Below, one piece after another: positions 32,645 through 42,574 of a stretch of DNA of 64,000 nucleotides; within the stretch, counting starts at the first letter, position 1, and every line of letters begins with the position of its first letter. The notes beneath the pieces were generated by a model, which had not been told where the DNA came from, ran no database searches, and saw only the letters and a list, made by a program, of their open reading frames with translations. The stretch comes from Halorussus limi. Lineage in GTDB: Archaea > Halobacteriota > Halobacteria > Halobacteriales > Haladaptataceae. A program made the translations under genes and the position numbers. Location: contig NZ_CP096659.1 of NCBI RefSeq assembly GCF_023238205.1, forward strand, positions 1,612,001 through 1,676,000. The letters run 5' to 3'.

Positions 32645-35146
32645 CTACGTCGAGTCGGGTTGGTCGTAGAGGTGGCAGGCCGCCGGGTGGGCCTCGTCCT
32701 GTAAGACCGGGTCCTTGCGCTCGCAGACGCTCTCGAAGTGGTCGCGGAGGAGCGACTCGGCGGCCGCCCAGTCGCCCGACGCGAGGTGGTCGAACGACTC
32801 CGCGACGATTTCCCGAGGTCGCCCCGAGGGTTCGGCGTCGAAGAGGCGGTCCCAGAGGACCGCCTTGAACGCCGCGTGCGAGGCGTCGGGGCGTCCTCCG
32901 TCCGCGGCCGTGGCGGTCTCGGTCTGCGCGGCGTCGCCGCCCGCGGCCTCCTCCCACGTCGCGTCGAGGTCGATGGCGCGACTCTCGACGCGCTCGCGGT
33001 AGTTCATTATCTGGCGGTAGGCGTCCTGTTCGACGTCGAGTCCCTCCGGCGGGATGATTTGGGGGCATCGCGTCCGGAAGTGACACCCCGACGGCGGGTC
33101 GATGGGCGAGGGCACGTCGCCTTCGAGGATGACGCGGTCGTCGGTGTCGACCCGCGGGTCGGGTTCCGGAATCGCCGACAGCAGCGCCTGCGTGTAGGGG
33201 TGTTTCGGGTCGCTGAACAGTTCGTCGGTGTCGGCGACCTCCACGATTTCGCCCAGATACATCACCGCGATGCGGTCGGCGATGTGCCGGACCACGCTCA
33301 GGTCGTGGGCGATGAAGAGGTACGTGAGACCGAACTCGTCCTGCAAGTCCTCCAGCAGGTTGAGAATCTGGGCCTGCACCGACACGTCGAGCGCCGACAC
33401 CGGTTCGTCGGCCACGATGAAGTCGGGGTCGACCGCCAGCGCGCGGGCGATGCCCACCCGCTGGCGCTGGCCGCCCGAAATCTCGTGGGGGTAGCGGTCG
33501 TACTGGCCCGGTTCGAGACCGACCGCCTCCATCAGTTCGGCGACCCGGTCACGGCGCTGTTGCTTCTTGGACATGTCACCCTCGGGGTTCTCCTCGGGCA
33601 GACTGTGGATTTTGAGGGGTTCGGCGATTATCTGGCCCACCGTCATGCGGGGGTCGAGGCTGGACAGCGGGTCCTGGAATATCATCTGCATGTCCTTGCG
33701 CTTGTCGCGCAACTCCTCGCGGTCCAGTTCCGAGAGGTCGGTGCCTTGGAAGACGATGCGGCCGTCTGTCGGGTCTTCGAGGTGGAGTAGGGTCCGGCCC
33801 GCGGTCGACTTCCCGCACCCCGACTCGCCGACGAGGCCGACCGTCTCGCCCTCGTAGATGTCGAAGCTCACGCCGTCGACGGCTTTGACGCTCTCTACCT
33901 CGTCGGAGAGCCACTCGTCGAGCATGCCGTCGGCCCGCGAGAAGTGCTTCTTCATCCCGTCGACTTCGAGGAGTCGCTCGCCCACGTCGTGGTCGCCGGT
34001 CGTGATGCTCTCGAACTCCTCGCCGTACTGGCTCTTGTCGAACTCTTCGAGGACGCACTTCGCGCGGTGGTCAACGTCCTCGGGACCGTGCTGGAGGTTC
34101 GGAATCTCGCCCTCGGTGCACTCGGGTTGCTCCCACGGGCACCGGTCGGCGAAGTGGCACCCAGTGGGCATGTCGATGAGGTCGGGGACGTTGCCCTCGA
34201 TGGGCGTGAGTCGCTGTTTGTCCTCCCGCGGGATGGATTCGAGCAGCGCGTAGGTGTAGGGGTGGCTCGGATTGTGGAAGATTTCGTCCACGGGGCCGAC
34301 CTCCACGATGTCGCCCGCGTACATCACGGCCACGCGGTCGCAAGTCTCGGCGACGACGCCGAGGTCGTGGGTGATGAACAGGACCGACATGCCGAGTTCG
34401 TCCTGCAGGTCGTTGATGAGGTCGAGAATCTGGGCCTGAATCGTCACGTCGAGCGCGGTGGTCGGCTCGTCGGCGACCAGCAGTTTCGGCTGACACGCCA
34501 GCGCGATGGCGATGAGGACGCGCTGGCGCATCCCGCCCGAGAACTCGTGGGGGTACTCCTCGACGCGCTCTGTGGGTTCGGGGATGCCGACCTCTTCGAG
34601 CATGTGGATGGTGTCCTGTAGAATCTCCTCGTCAATGTCCTTCCCGCCGAGACTCGGCGCGATTTCCCGGACCGCGTTCCACCACGAGTCCTTCCGGCGG
34701 CCGCCGTACTGGTGGAGGCGAAGGCTCTCGGCGACCTGCTCGCCCACGGTCAGCGCGGGGTTGAGCGAGGTCATCGGGTCTTGGAAAATCATGCTCATCT
34801 CCCCGCCCCGAATCTCGCGCATCGCGTCCTCGGGCGCGGCCAGCAGGTCCACGTACCCCTCGTCGGGGAAGACGAACTCGCCGACGCCCGACGGGTATCG
34901 CTCGGCGAAGTCTGCGGTCAGTTCCTCGTGGCGGAACGCCGCCTCGCCGTCCACGATTCGGCCGGGGTCGTCCACGAGTTGCATCAGCGAGAGCGCGCTG
35001 ACGCTCTTTCCGGACCCCGACTCGCCCACGAGACCGACCGTCTCGCCCTCCCGAATCGTGAGGTCGAAGTCGTCCACCGCCTCGACCACACCTCGTTCGG
35101 TGTTGAACTGCGTCCGCAGATTCGAGATTGACAGTAAGTCACTCAC
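32645..35146 (-). CDS. Dipeptide/oligopeptide ABC transporter ATPase, DppD-DppF fusion
   Basis: An 833-residue protein with two complete ABC ATPase domains. Domain 1 (about residues 1-350) has Walker A GESGSGKS, signature FSGGMRQRV, Walker [13 protein letters not shown] and the family C-terminal [14 protein letters not shown]. Domain 2 (about 385-715) has [29 protein letters not shown] and CHFRTRCP. A helical tail of about 100 residues follows. Most bacteria encode the two halves separately. The start is the GTG at 35146 ([14 protein letters not shown]); upstream codons would add a basic leader unlike the family. The promoter CAAATACC (minus strand GGTATTTG) lies about 32 bases upstream. First gene of the importer cluster. 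Confidence 0.92.
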   Translation of the reverse strand: MSDLLSISNLRTQFNTERGVVEAVDDFDLTIREGETVGLVGESGSGKSVSALSLMQLVDDPGRIVDGEAAFRHEELTADFAERYPSGVGEFVFPDEGYVDLLAAPEDAMREIRGGEMSMIFQDPMTSLNPALTVGEQVAESLRLHQYGGRRKDSWWNAVREIAPSLGGKDIDEEILQDTIHMLEEVGIPEPTERVEEYPHEFSGGMRQRVLIAIALACQPKLLVADEPTTALDVTIQAQILDLINDLQDELGMSVLFITHDLGVVAETCDRVAVMYAGDIVEVGPVDEIFHNPSHPYTYALLESIPREDKQRLTPIEGNVPDLIDMPTGCHFADRCPWEQPECTEGEIPNLQHGPEDVDHRAKCVLEEFDKSQYGEEFESITTGDHDVGERLLEVDGMKKHFSRADGMLDEWLSDEVESVKAVDGVSFDIYEGETVGLVGESGCGKSTAGRTLLHLEDPTDGRIVFQGTDLSELDREELRDKRKDMQMIFQDPLSSLDPRMTVGQIIAEPLKIHSLPEENPEGDMSKKQQRRDRVAELMEAVGLEPGQYDRYPHEISGGQRQRVGIARALAVDPDFIVADEPVSALDVSVQAQILNLLEDLQDEFGLTYLFIAHDLSVVRHIADRIAVMYLGEIVEVADTDELFSDPKHPYTQALLSAIPEPDPRVDTDDRVILEGDVPSPIDPPSGCHFRTRCPQIIPPEGLDVEQDAYRQIMNYRERVESRAIDLDATWEEAAGGDAAQTETATAADGGRPDASHAAFKAVLWDRLFDAEPSGRPREIVAESFDHLASGDWAAAESLLRDHFESVCERKDPVLQDEAHPAACHLYDQPDST

Positions 35147-35330
35147 AATTACGCGAAAGTGGTGCGTCCGCGGGCAAATACCTTTCCACTTTTCCACCCG
35201 AAACTCGGCCCGGAACGCCGTACGGGCCCTAACTCGTGTCTCGCAAAAATGGCCGTAACAGCCATCCTCATCCCTTGCTCCGGGGGCGCGCTGGCGCGAC
35301 GCCCGCGGTATCGGGAATCGACCCACCGAA

Positions 35331-35338
35331 GTTTAAGA
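35331..35338 (+). promoter_or_regulatory. TATA box of the UspA gene at 35362
   Basis: GTTTAAGA is centred about 28 bases before the ATG at 35362. It supports this start and a leaderless message. Confidence 0.6.
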
Positions 35339-35361
35339 GGCGTCCGACAGTAGGTCTCGCC

Positions 35362-35793
35362 ATGATAGACACCGTCGTCGTCGCCACGGACGGGTCCGAG
35401 AGCGTCACCCGCGCGGTTCGGGTCGCGCTCGACCTCGCCGAGCGGTTCGACGCCTCGGTCCACGCGCTCTACGTCGTGGACACCGGCGAAGTCGAGTCCT
35501 CGCCCGAGGAGTTGCGCGACGAACTCCGCGAGGCGCTGGAGTCGCAGGGGTCGGACGCGCTCGAGGCCGTGCGCGAACACGCCGACAGGGAGTTGACGAC
35601 CGCGGTCCGCGAGGGTCGCCCGGCCGCCGAGATTACCGAGTACGCCCGCGAGCGAGACGCCGACGTGGTGGCGACGGGCACGCGGGGCCGCCACGGCGAG
35701 AACCGCTTTCTCATCGGGAGCGTGGCCGAACGCGTCGTCCGGTCGTGTCCCGTCCCCGTGCTGACCGTCCGACAACTGGAGAACGGTGAGTAA
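35362..35793 (+). CDS. Universal stress protein, UspA family
   Basis: A 143-residue single-domain Usp. It starts MIDTVVVATDGSESVTRAV and has the ATP-binding motif G-2x-G-9x-GS in GTRGRHGENRFLIGSVAE near the C-terminus, ending CPVPVLTV. The motif is complete, so ATP binding is likely. It probably acts as a cytoplasmic signalling or chaperone-like dimer. The following DHH gene starts 74 bases later on the same strand and could share the transcript. A second Usp (54772-55236) sits in the acetate transporter operon. Confidence 0.9.
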   Translation: MIDTVVVATDGSESVTRAVRVALDLAERFDASVHALYVVDTGEVESSPEELRDELREALESQGSDALEAVREHADRELTTAVREGRPAAEITEYARERDADVVATGTRGRHGENRFLIGSVAERVVRSCPVPVLTVRQLENGE

Positions 35794-35867
35794 CCCGGCG
35801 ACGCTCGCTCTCTCCGCCCTCGCGTGACAACCGAGGATTCTTCCCCGGCGCGCCCCGACGGGAGTGT

Positions 35868-37016
35868 ATGAAAGACTGGGTCATCGACGACGACAATCTC
35901 TCCGTAGAGCGAAAATCTATTCTGCCCGGCGAGGGCTTTTTCGTCCCGGATTCGGTCGAGGAGGCCAAGGAGGAGGCCGAGGCCGAGGCGGCCCTGACCG
36001 GCGCGGAGGTGGCGGTCGTGGCCGACCCCGACGCCGACGGTCTGGCCTGCACCGCGCTCGTTCGTGAGGTCTACGGCGAGGCCGCGCTCATCGACGCCGG
36101 ACCCCACGACTTGGAGGAGGCGCTGGAGCGAGTCGCCGACTACAGCGAACCCGGCGCGCAAATCTTCGTCTGTGACCTCTGTCCCGACAGCTACGACGAG
36201 GTCGGCGAGTCGCTGGAGGCGCTGGTCGAGCAGGCCGGCGAGGTCCGCTGGTTCGACCACCACCAGTGGACCGACCCCGTGGCCGAGGCGGTCCGCGACG
36301 CGGGCGTCGAACTCGTCGTCGGCGACAGCGACGAGGAGTGTACCGCCGACGTGGCTGTCCGGTCGCTCGACTACGACTTCCCGGACTACCTCGTGGAACT
36401 CGCGGCGGTCACGCGCGACCACGACCTCTGGATTCGCGACGACGAGCGCAGCGACGACCTCGCGGACTTCTCCTACTGGGCCGACCCCGAGGAGTACATC
36501 GAGGCGGTCGCCGAACACGGCGCGGACCTCCCCGAGGACGTGCGGGAGTTCCTCGCCGAGATGCGCGTCGAGAAGGACGCCCTCATCGAGAAGGCGGTCG
36601 CCCGCGCCGACATCGAGGAGGTCGGCCCGTGGACCGTCGGCGTGACCTACGGCCGGTGTTCGCAGAACGAGGTCGCCGAGCAGTTGCGCCAGCAGGGCAC
36701 CGACGCCGCGGTGGTCGTCAAGCCCTCGGGGAGCGCCTCGATTCGCGGCACCGACGACTTCGAGCGCGCCCACGAGGTCGCCCGGCAGGTCAACGGCGGC
36801 GGCCACCCGAAGGCCGCGGGATGCAAGCCCCGTATCTACGACGACATGCTCGACTACGCCCACCACTGGACGACCCGCGGCGCGGTCGCCAAGCAGGTGA
36901 TTCTGGAGGCGTTCTGGCACGTCGCCCGTGACGTGGAGGCGGAGACGGCGGCGGCCGAAGGCGAACCCGAGGAGACCGAACCGGACGAGACCGAACCGTC
37001 CGAGAGCGACGAATGA
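35868..37016 (+). CDS. DHH/DHHA1 family phosphoesterase
   Basis: A 382-residue protein. The N-terminal DHH domain has VVADPDADGLA, FVCDLCPDS and the signature WFDHHQ, with a further Asp in VTRDHDLW, together giving a dinuclear metal site. The C-terminal DHHA1 domain ends in NGGGHPKAAGCKP, the substrate-binding GGGH loop. Relatives include RecJ-like exonucleases, nanoRNases and cyclic-dinucleotide phosphodiesterases. The archaeal form here is usually listed as RecJ-like or unspecified. A disordered acidic tail (about 25 residues) follows. Its stop overlaps the BtpA start by 4 bases (ATGA), so the two are translationally coupled. Confidence 0.88.
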   Translation: MKDWVIDDDNLSVERKSILPGEGFFVPDSVEEAKEEAEAEAALTGAEVAVVADPDADGLACTALVREVYGEAALIDAGPHDLEEALERVADYSEPGAQIFVCDLCPDSYDEVGESLEALVEQAGEVRWFDHHQWTDPVAEAVRDAGVELVVGDSDEECTADVAVRSLDYDFPDYLVELAAVTRDHDLWIRDDERSDDLADFSYWADPEEYIEAVAEHGADLPEDVREFLAEMRVEKDALIEKAVARADIEEVGPWTVGVTYGRCSQNEVAEQLRQQGTDAAVVVKPSGSASIRGTDDFERAHEVARQVNGGGHPKAAGCKPRIYDDMLDYAHHWTTRGAVAKQVILEAFWHVARDVEAETAAAEGEPEETEPDETEPSESDE

Positions 37017-37828
37017 CGACCGCGGGACTCCCCGACGCCGAGAAACCGCTCGTCGGCATGGTCCACCTCCCGGCGCTTCCGGGCGCGCCGAAGTTCTCCG
37101 GGGACTTCGACCGGGTCCGCGAGACCGCCCTGCGGGACGCCAGACGGCTCGAAGCCGGGGGCGTGGACGCGCTGATGCTCGAAAACTTCGGCGACGCGCC
37201 GTTCTACCCCGAGGACGTGCCCAAGCACGTCGTCGCGTCGATGACCCGGGTCGCGGCCGAGATTCGAGACGAGGTCGACCTCCCGATGGGAATCAACGTC
37301 CTCCGGAACGACGCCGAGGCCGCGCTCTCGGTCGCGGCCGCGGTCGGAGCGGCGTTCGTCCGCGTGAACGTCCACGTCGGGGCGCGGGTGACCGACCAAG
37401 GCGTCATCGAGGGTCGGGCACACGAGACGGTCCGCCTGCGCGAGCGCCTCGATTCGGACGCCGCCGTCCTCGCCGATTTGGACGTGAAACACTCCGCGGC
37501 GCTCGCCGAGCGTCCGGTCGACGCCGAGGCGGTCGCCGAACCGGTCGAGCGCGGCCTCGCCGAGGGAATCGTCGTCTCGGGCGCCGGAACCGGCCACGAG
37601 GTCGGCGGCGACCACCTCCGGGCGGTCGCGTCGGCCCGCGACGAGGCCGGACTCGACGCGCCCGTCTTCGTCGGGAGCGGCGTGACAGCCGAGAACGCCG
37701 CCGAGATACTCGAAGTCGCGGACGGAGCCATCGTCGGCACCGCGCTCAAGGAGGGCGGCGAGACGACGAACCCGGTCTCCGTCGAACGCGTCGAGGCGGT
37801 CGTCGAGGCCGTCGAGCGCGTCCGGTAG
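37013..37828 (+). CDS. BtpA/SgcQ family protein
   Basis: A 271-residue TIM-barrel protein of the BtpA family: LVGMVHLPALPGAPKF at the start, GVDALMLENFGDAPFY, MGINVLRNDAEAALSVAAAVGA, FVRVNVHVGARVTDQG, ADLDVKHSA and FVGSGVTAENAAEIL near the phosphate-binding end. BtpA in cyanobacteria affects photosystem I stability, but the archaeal proteins are probably metabolic enzymes acting on a phosphorylated sugar or nucleoside fragment (inference from the fold). It is coupled to the DHH gene and convergent with a PfkB-type sugar kinase 10 bases away, a context that supports a carbohydrate role. Confidence 0.87.
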   Translation: MTTAGLPDAEKPLVGMVHLPALPGAPKFSGDFDRVRETALRDARRLEAGGVDALMLENFGDAPFYPEDVPKHVVASMTRVAAEIRDEVDLPMGINVLRNDAEAALSVAAAVGAAFVRVNVHVGARVTDQGVIEGRAHETVRLRERLDSDAAVLADLDVKHSAALAERPVDAEAVAEPVERGLAEGIVVSGAGTGHEVGGDHLRAVASARDEAGLDAPVFVGSGVTAENAAEILEVADGAIVGTALKEGGETTNPVSVERVEAVVEAVERVR

Positions 37829-37837
37829 CCCGGTTCG

Positions 37838-38809
37838 CTACCGCGAGTCGAGGAAGGCTCGGACCTCCGACTCGGTCGGAAGGCCGCCCCTCGCGGTCTC
37901 GGCGGTGCAGTTGAGCGCCGCGGCCGCCGCCGCGAAGCGCCCGGCCTCGCGCGGCGGTCGCTCGCCGAGCAGCCACTCGTGGAGCAAGCCCGCGGTAAAG
38001 GCGTCGCCCGCGCCGGTCGTGTCGGCGGTCTCGACGGCGAACGCGGGTATTTCGAGGATTTCGTCGTCCTCGGTCAGCAGGAGCGCGCCCTCGGTCCCGC
38101 GGGTGACCGCGGCCCGGCGGACGCTTCGCTCGCGGAGCGTCTCGATTGCGCCGCGGGGGCCTTCGCCGAGGTACGACCGCGCGGAGACCGCGTTGGCGAC
38201 GAAGCAGTCGCAGACCGGCAGGAGCGCGTCGAGCGTCTCGGGCCGGGTGGCCCGGTCTTCCAGTTCCGAGAGAGGGCCCGAGAGGTCGAAGACCAGCGGC
38301 GGGAAACGCTCGCCGCGCTTCTTCGCGTTCACGAGGTCTGAGACCACCGGGTCGGGCGCGTACGCGCTGGTGAACGCGAGACCGGCCCGCCGAACGTAGT
38401 CGCGGTCGTCCGCGGAGAGGCGGAGGTTCGGAACGGCCTCGCCCCCGTTGACTATCATGCGCTCGCCGTCGGGGTCGCGTAGAATCATCGAGTAGGTGGT
38501 GCGCTCGCCGGGGTCGCCCCGCCGGACGCGCCGGGCGTCGATGCCCCGTTCGCGGAGGTCGGCCAGAATCCGGTCGGCCGCCTCGTCGTCGCCGACGCGC
38601 GAGACGACGCCGGTCTCCCGGCCCAGTTCGGCGAGCGCGGCCGCGACGTTCGCCGCGACCCCGCCCGTCGCGGTCGCCTCGTCGCGGACGAACGCACCGC
38701 CGTCGGGTTCCGGCAGGTTGGTCAGACCGTAGATTCGGTCTTCGACCGCGCTCCCGACCGCCACCGCGTCGAGGCGCGCCGAGTCCGCTCGGGCGTCGAA
38801 GTCACTCAT
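37838..38809 (-). CDS. PfkB (ribokinase-like) family carbohydrate kinase
   Basis: A 323-residue kinase with the two PfkB signatures: ATGGVAANVAAALAELG near the N-terminus and ADTTGAGDAFTAGLL near the C-terminus, where Asp in GAGD is the catalytic base. Sugar or nucleoside kinases of this family phosphorylate a hydroxymethyl group with ATP. The substrate is not set by the motifs; ribose, ribose-1-phosphate, fructose-1-phosphate or a nucleoside are all possible in haloarchaea. The start MSDFDARADSARLD was chosen because upstream codons belong to a shadow frame. It is convergent with BtpA. Confidence 0.9.
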   Translation of the reverse strand: MSDFDARADSARLDAVAVGSAVEDRIYGLTNLPEPDGGAFVRDEATATGGVAANVAAALAELGRETGVVSRVGDDEAADRILADLRERGIDARRVRRGDPGERTTYSMILRDPDGERMIVNGGEAVPNLRLSADDRDYVRRAGLAFTSAYAPDPVVSDLVNAKKRGERFPPLVFDLSGPLSELEDRATRPETLDALLPVCDCFVANAVSARSYLGEGPRGAIETLRERSVRRAAVTRGTEGALLLTEDDEILEIPAFAVETADTTGAGDAFTAGLLHEWLLGERPPREAGRFAAAAAALNCTAETARGGLPTESEVRAFLDSR

Positions 38810-38867
38810 CGCCGTGACCGAGGTACTGCGGGGTGAAACCGCTTGCGACGCGGGTCCCGCGGCGCTG

Positions 38868-39149
38868 TTACGCCGGCGCTCGGAACTCGTAGGAGCGGTC
38901 GCCGTCCTCGACGCGCACGGCCCCGCGGTCGTGGTCGAAGTAGAGCACCTCGACCTCTCCGTCCTCGAAGTCGTGGAGCGGCATCTCCGCCGAGACGCGG
39001 CCGTCCCTCGTGACGAGGAAGGTCGCGTTCCCCACCGTGATTTCGATGCCCTCGTCGCTCTCGGACGCCTCGCCGTCCCCCGCGAGTTCGCGGAGGTGTT
39101 CGGTGACGTCGGACCAGTCCCCGACGGGGACGCGCTCGTAGTCGTCCAT
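38868..39149 (-). CDS. Small acidic protein, unknown
   Basis: A 93-residue soluble protein. Two beta-hairpin-like stretches (IEITVGNATFLVTRDGRVSAEM and EVEVLYFDHDRGAVRVEDGDRSY) follow an N-terminal helix WSDVTEHLREL. It lies 58 bases upstream of the PfkB gene on the same strand. There are no motifs. Its codon usage and acidity fit a real haloarchaeal gene. The family is not recognised. Confidence 0.65.
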   Translation of the reverse strand: MDDYERVPVGDWSDVTEHLRELAGDGEASESDEGIEITVGNATFLVTRDGRVSAEMPLHDFEDGEVEVLYFDHDRGAVRVEDGDRSYEFRAPA

Positions 39150-39255
39150 GGCGGGCCTGCGATACTGAGCGGCAAAACGGCTTGGGCCGGCGAACGCCCC
39201 CGACTGGTTCCCCTCGGCCTCGAAACCGAACGCCGGCCAGAAGAGCAGTCTGCGT

Positions 39256-39678
39256 CTACTCGGCCTCGCCGGCGACCCACTTGTCGGAGTACGCCGTCCC
39301 GCAGTCGCAGTACGAGTAGGCGTGAATCACGTCGCCCTCGCCGTAGACGCCGCCGACCTCCTCGTTTTGCTCCTCGGCGAAGGCGAAGACGAACTCCGCG
39401 TCGCCGTCGCACTCGGGGCACTCGCCGCCCGAGAGGTCCCGCGCGATGCGGCCCTCGGTGCCCATCGCCCGCTTGGCGAACCCCATCGCGTCCATGCCGG
39501 TCGCGGTCTTGAACACGCTCCGGCCCTGGTCGCCCTCGACCACCAGTATCACGCCGCTCTCGACCTGTTCGCCGTGCTTAGCCAGTCCGTCGCCCTCGCC
39601 CTCCACGAACGAGTCCGAGAGGAACAGCGCCACGTCCTCGGGTCGCTCGCCGGCGAGGAACTGCTCGCGTTTGCTCAT
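39256..39678 (-). CDS. Haloarchaeal DUF5807-like protein with Cys clusters
   Basis: A 140-residue protein. The start MSKREQFLAGERPEDVALFL matches the DUF5807 family as I remember it. A CPEC and a later CDC (ECPECDGDAEFVF, SYCDCGTAYSDKW) form a probable zinc ribbon at about residues 94-133. A zinc-stabilised soluble fold is likely. The function is unknown. The start was placed at this Met because the preceding residues are basic and out of character. Confidence 0.65.
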   Translation of the reverse strand: MSKREQFLAGERPEDVALFLSDSFVEGEGDGLAKHGEQVESGVILVVEGDQGRSVFKTATGMDAMGFAKRAMGTEGRIARDLSGGECPECDGDAEFVFAFAEEQNEEVGGVYGEGDVIHAYSYCDCGTAYSDKWVAGEAE

Positions 39679-39826
39679 ACCGCTGGTAGGGAACAGGACG
39701 GGAAAAGGCCCGCGTTCTCGGCGGACGGCGAGGCCGCCGCTCCGACCGACTCGCTTCCGACCCGGCCACCGACCTCGACCACCGGCGATGAGAAGCGTTA
39801 CCCGGCGCGAACGACTACGCCCGGCC

Positions 39827-40402
39827 ATGACCGAGACAACGCCCGAAGACGACTTCGACGCCGAGGAGTGGCGCGAGCAACTCCGGTCTCACCGCGCCGA
39901 GAAGGACGAGTTCTTCGCCGACCACCCCCAGTCGCCGATTCCGCCCGAGGAGCGCGACGACTTCGAGAGCCTCGACTACTTCGACCCCGACCCCGACTAC
40001 CGCGTCACCGCCACCGTCGAGGTCCACGAGCGCCCCGACCCCGTCGAGATGGAGGTCAGCGCGGGCCCGGCCCAGCGATACCTCCGTGTCGCTACGCTCC
40101 GCTTCGAACTCGGCGACGGGAGCGACGCCGACTCCTACGAACTCGCGGGCTACCGCCAGCAGGAAGACGACGACGGCCTGTTCGTCCCGTTCCGCGACAA
40201 GACGACCGGCCAGCAGACCTACCGAGACGGCCGGTACATGGAGTTCGAGACCGAGGGCGGTCTCGAAGACGGGAGCGAGATAGTGCTGGACTTCAACCTC
40301 GCGTACTCGCCGTTCTGCGCCTACAGCGAGACGTTCGCCTGCCCGCTCCCGCCCGAGGAGAACTGGCTCGACGCGGAGATTCGCGCCGGCGAGAAGGCGT
40401 AG
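39827..40402 (+). CDS. DUF1684 family protein
   Basis: A 191-residue protein with the DUF1684 landmarks: WREQLRSHRAEKDEFFADHPQSPIP at the N-terminus, FDPDPDYRV, FVPFRDKTTGQQTYRDGRYME in the middle and LDFNLAYSPFCAYSETFACPLPPEENWL at the end. This last part is strongly conserved, and its Cys and Tyr residues suggest a ligand site. The family is found in bacteria and haloarchaea. Its function is unknown. It is divergent from the DUF5807-like gene across about 150 bases. Confidence 0.85.
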   Translation: MTETTPEDDFDAEEWREQLRSHRAEKDEFFADHPQSPIPPEERDDFESLDYFDPDPDYRVTATVEVHERPDPVEMEVSAGPAQRYLRVATLRFELGDGSDADSYELAGYRQQEDDDGLFVPFRDKTTGQQTYRDGRYMEFETEGGLEDGSEIVLDFNLAYSPFCAYSETFACPLPPEENWLDAEIRAGEKA

Positions 40403-40529
40403 CGACGGCCCGACGGGCGGCGCGGAGACGACCCGAGAACGAAACGGAGCGCGACGGACGGGCGAGAGCGCGACGAGCGACCGAGAGGCGGGCAGATTCT
40501 GTGGAGGGTTCGGCGGGGGTTACGCCGAG

Positions 40530-41612
40530 TCAGTGGACGTTCCGCTTCTCGGTCGTGACGAAGTCTACGTTCGTGAACTCGAAGCGCGCGCCACCCGCGT
40601 CGCTCTCGGTGAGGGTACAGTCCCACCCGTACGTCTCGACCAGTTGCGAGATGAACGTCAATCCGAGACCGATGCCGTCGGCGTCCGTGGTGTGGCCCGC
40701 CTCGAACACCGCCTCGCGCTCCTCGGCGGGGATGCCCGGTCCGTCGTCCGCGACGTAGAAGCCGTCGGGAAGCGGGCCGACGGTTATCTCCACCGCCGAC
40801 CCGGTGTGTTCGACCGCGTTCTCGAACATGTTTTCGAGCAGGTGCCGGAGGTGAATCGGGTCGGCCATCACCGTCCGGTCGGTCTCGACGACGAGTTTTG
40901 CGTGCTGGAGGTCGAGACTATCCCACGTCTCCGCGGCGACGTCGGAGAGCGAGACGGGTTCGGCGTGGATTGTCGCGTCCTCCCCGCGTGCGGTGACCAG
41001 AACGACCTCTATCATCTCCTCGATGCGGTCGAGCGCGGTCTCGACCTCCTCGACCGCCTGCGCGTCGCCGTCCGTGGCCGGTCCGAGGTAAATCTTCGCG
41101 ATGGTCAGCGGGTTCTTGAGTTCGTGAGCGACCATTCGGGCGAAGTTCTCCAACTGGCCGTTCTGGCGCTGGAGTTCCCGGTTGTGTCGCTCTGCTTCCC
41201 GCCTCTGGGTGACGGCGCGGGCGTCGTTCACGCCGATGCCGAAACCGGCGGCGGTCCCGATGGCCGCCCCGAGCGTGAACGACCAGCGCGGGTAGGCGAT
41301 AGTGACGCCGGGTTCGAGGTTGAGGAGTTCGATGACCCCGAGCGTGACGACGAATCCGGCGAGACACCACGTCACGACGCGCGGATACGTGTCGGTGTCG
41401 AGGTCGGTTCGGGGGAGTCGAACCCCGCCGTACAACAGCACGGCTCCCGGAGCACCGACGAGAACGAAATCGACGACGGCGGCGAGAATCGGTCTTCCCG
41501 TGGCGACGACGAACCCCGCGCGAGCGACGGCGACCGCGACGTACAGTCCACCCAGACCGGCGACAATGCGTCCGCCACCGACCGTGGAGACGAAACGCGA
41601 CCAGTGACCCAT
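40530..41612 (-). CDS. Membrane-bound sensor histidine kinase
   Basis: A 360-residue kinase. The N-terminal 130 residues hold four or so hydrophobic helices (GGGRIVAGLGGLYVAVAVAR, ILAAVVDFVLVGAPGAVLLY, VVTWCLAGFVVTLGVIEL, TLGAAIGTAAGFGIGV) with no large outer domain. A coiled coil (QRREAERHNRELQRQNGQLENF) leads to the H-box MVAHELKNPLTI (phospho-His), then the N-box LENMFENAVEHTG, G1 DDGPGIP and G2 DADGIGLGLTF. It probably senses a membrane or intramembrane cue. No response regulator lies next to it. The start was taken at MGHWSRF before the first helix. Confidence 0.9.
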   Translation of the reverse strand: MGHWSRFVSTVGGGRIVAGLGGLYVAVAVARAGFVVATGRPILAAVVDFVLVGAPGAVLLYGGVRLPRTDLDTDTYPRVVTWCLAGFVVTLGVIELLNLEPGVTIAYPRWSFTLGAAIGTAAGFGIGVNDARAVTQRREAERHNRELQRQNGQLENFARMVAHELKNPLTIAKIYLGPATDGDAQAVEEVETALDRIEEMIEVVLVTARGEDATIHAEPVSLSDVAAETWDSLDLQHAKLVVETDRTVMADPIHLRHLLENMFENAVEHTGSAVEITVGPLPDGFYVADDGPGIPAEEREAVFEAGHTTDADGIGLGLTFISQLVETYGWDCTLTESDAGGARFEFTNVDFVTTEKRNVH

Positions 41613-41711
41613 TACTGACCGTCTGTCGATATGGCAAGATAGGCATTTCGCCTGCTTAACGGTTGACAGTCGCGATAGCGCCACCGGACTGCGCGGACTC
41701 GTCCCGGTCGG

Positions 41712-42392
41712 CTACGGCGCGACGCCGACGGTCAGCAGCGTCCCGAACTCCCGGTAGCGTTCCACCATGTCGGCCCGCGAGTTCCAGTCGTCGGTCGGGA
41801 ACTCGCTCGCGTCGGGAATCTCGGTCTCGCGGTCGGGCACGTTGTCCTGTTCGGCGACGTGGAGGCCCGCGTCGCGGAACGCCTCGCGGTACTCCCGGGC
41901 GGACCACCGGGTCATCTCCACGTCGATGTTCTCCTGCCACGAGTGGGAGTGGACGTTCTCCTCGTAGTAGTTCACGGCACAGAAGAACGTGCCGCCGGGC
42001 CGGAGGACGCGGGCTATCTCCCGGAGCGTCTCGTGGGGGTCGTTGGCGTAGTAGAACGCCTCCATCGTGAAGACGTGGTCCACGCTGTCGTCGGCGAACG
42101 GGAGGTGGTCGAAGTCGCCGACCAGAAAGCCGACCCGCGGGTCGTCGGTGTACTCGGTGGCGTTGCGCGCCATCTCCGGCGACCCGTCGAGTCCGTAGGC
42201 CCGGCCCGCGCCCTTGGTGTCCCGGAGCGCGCGGACCGCGTACCCGCTCCCGGTGCCCAAGTCCAGCACGGTGTCGCCCTCCTCGACCGGCATGCGGGCC
42301 AGCGCGTACTTCGCGGTGTTCCAGTGGCGGTCCTCCATCCCCTTGTCGCGGCCGTCGGCCGCCCAGTCGTCGAACTCCTCGCGGACGCTCAT
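41712..42392 (-). CDS. SAM-dependent methyltransferase, class I
   Basis: A 226-residue protein with the class I methyltransferase motifs: motif I VLDLGTGSGYAVRAL, the acidic loop YGLDGSPEMARNA, motif II DHLPFADDSVDHVFTMEAFYY and motif III EIARVLRPGGTFF. It is of the UbiE/Methyltransf_11 type; the acceptor is not predictable. The start MSVREEFDDWAADGRDKGME gives the common haloarchaeal N-terminus. It is divergent from a DUF2391 membrane protein. Confidence 0.87.
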   Translation of the reverse strand: MSVREEFDDWAADGRDKGMEDRHWNTAKYALARMPVEEGDTVLDLGTGSGYAVRALRDTKGAGRAYGLDGSPEMARNATEYTDDPRVGFLVGDFDHLPFADDSVDHVFTMEAFYYANDPHETLREIARVLRPGGTFFCAVNYYEENVHSHSWQENIDVEMTRWSAREYREAFRDAGLHVAEQDNVPDRETEIPDASEFPTDDWNSRADMVERYREFGTLLTVGVAP

Positions 42393-42574
42393 GGTGAGAG
42401 CGAGCGGTGCCAGCGACAAAACCGATTCGGAACGGTCGAGCGGATTCAGCACGGTGGAGTCGGTCCGGAACAGTCGAACCGGCCTCAGGCCGGTCGCTTT
42501 CGCTCCGCGGACGCGGCCGAGGCGTCCGACTCGCGGGCACGGTGCTTTTACCCCCTCGGTGTATCACGTCGCGT

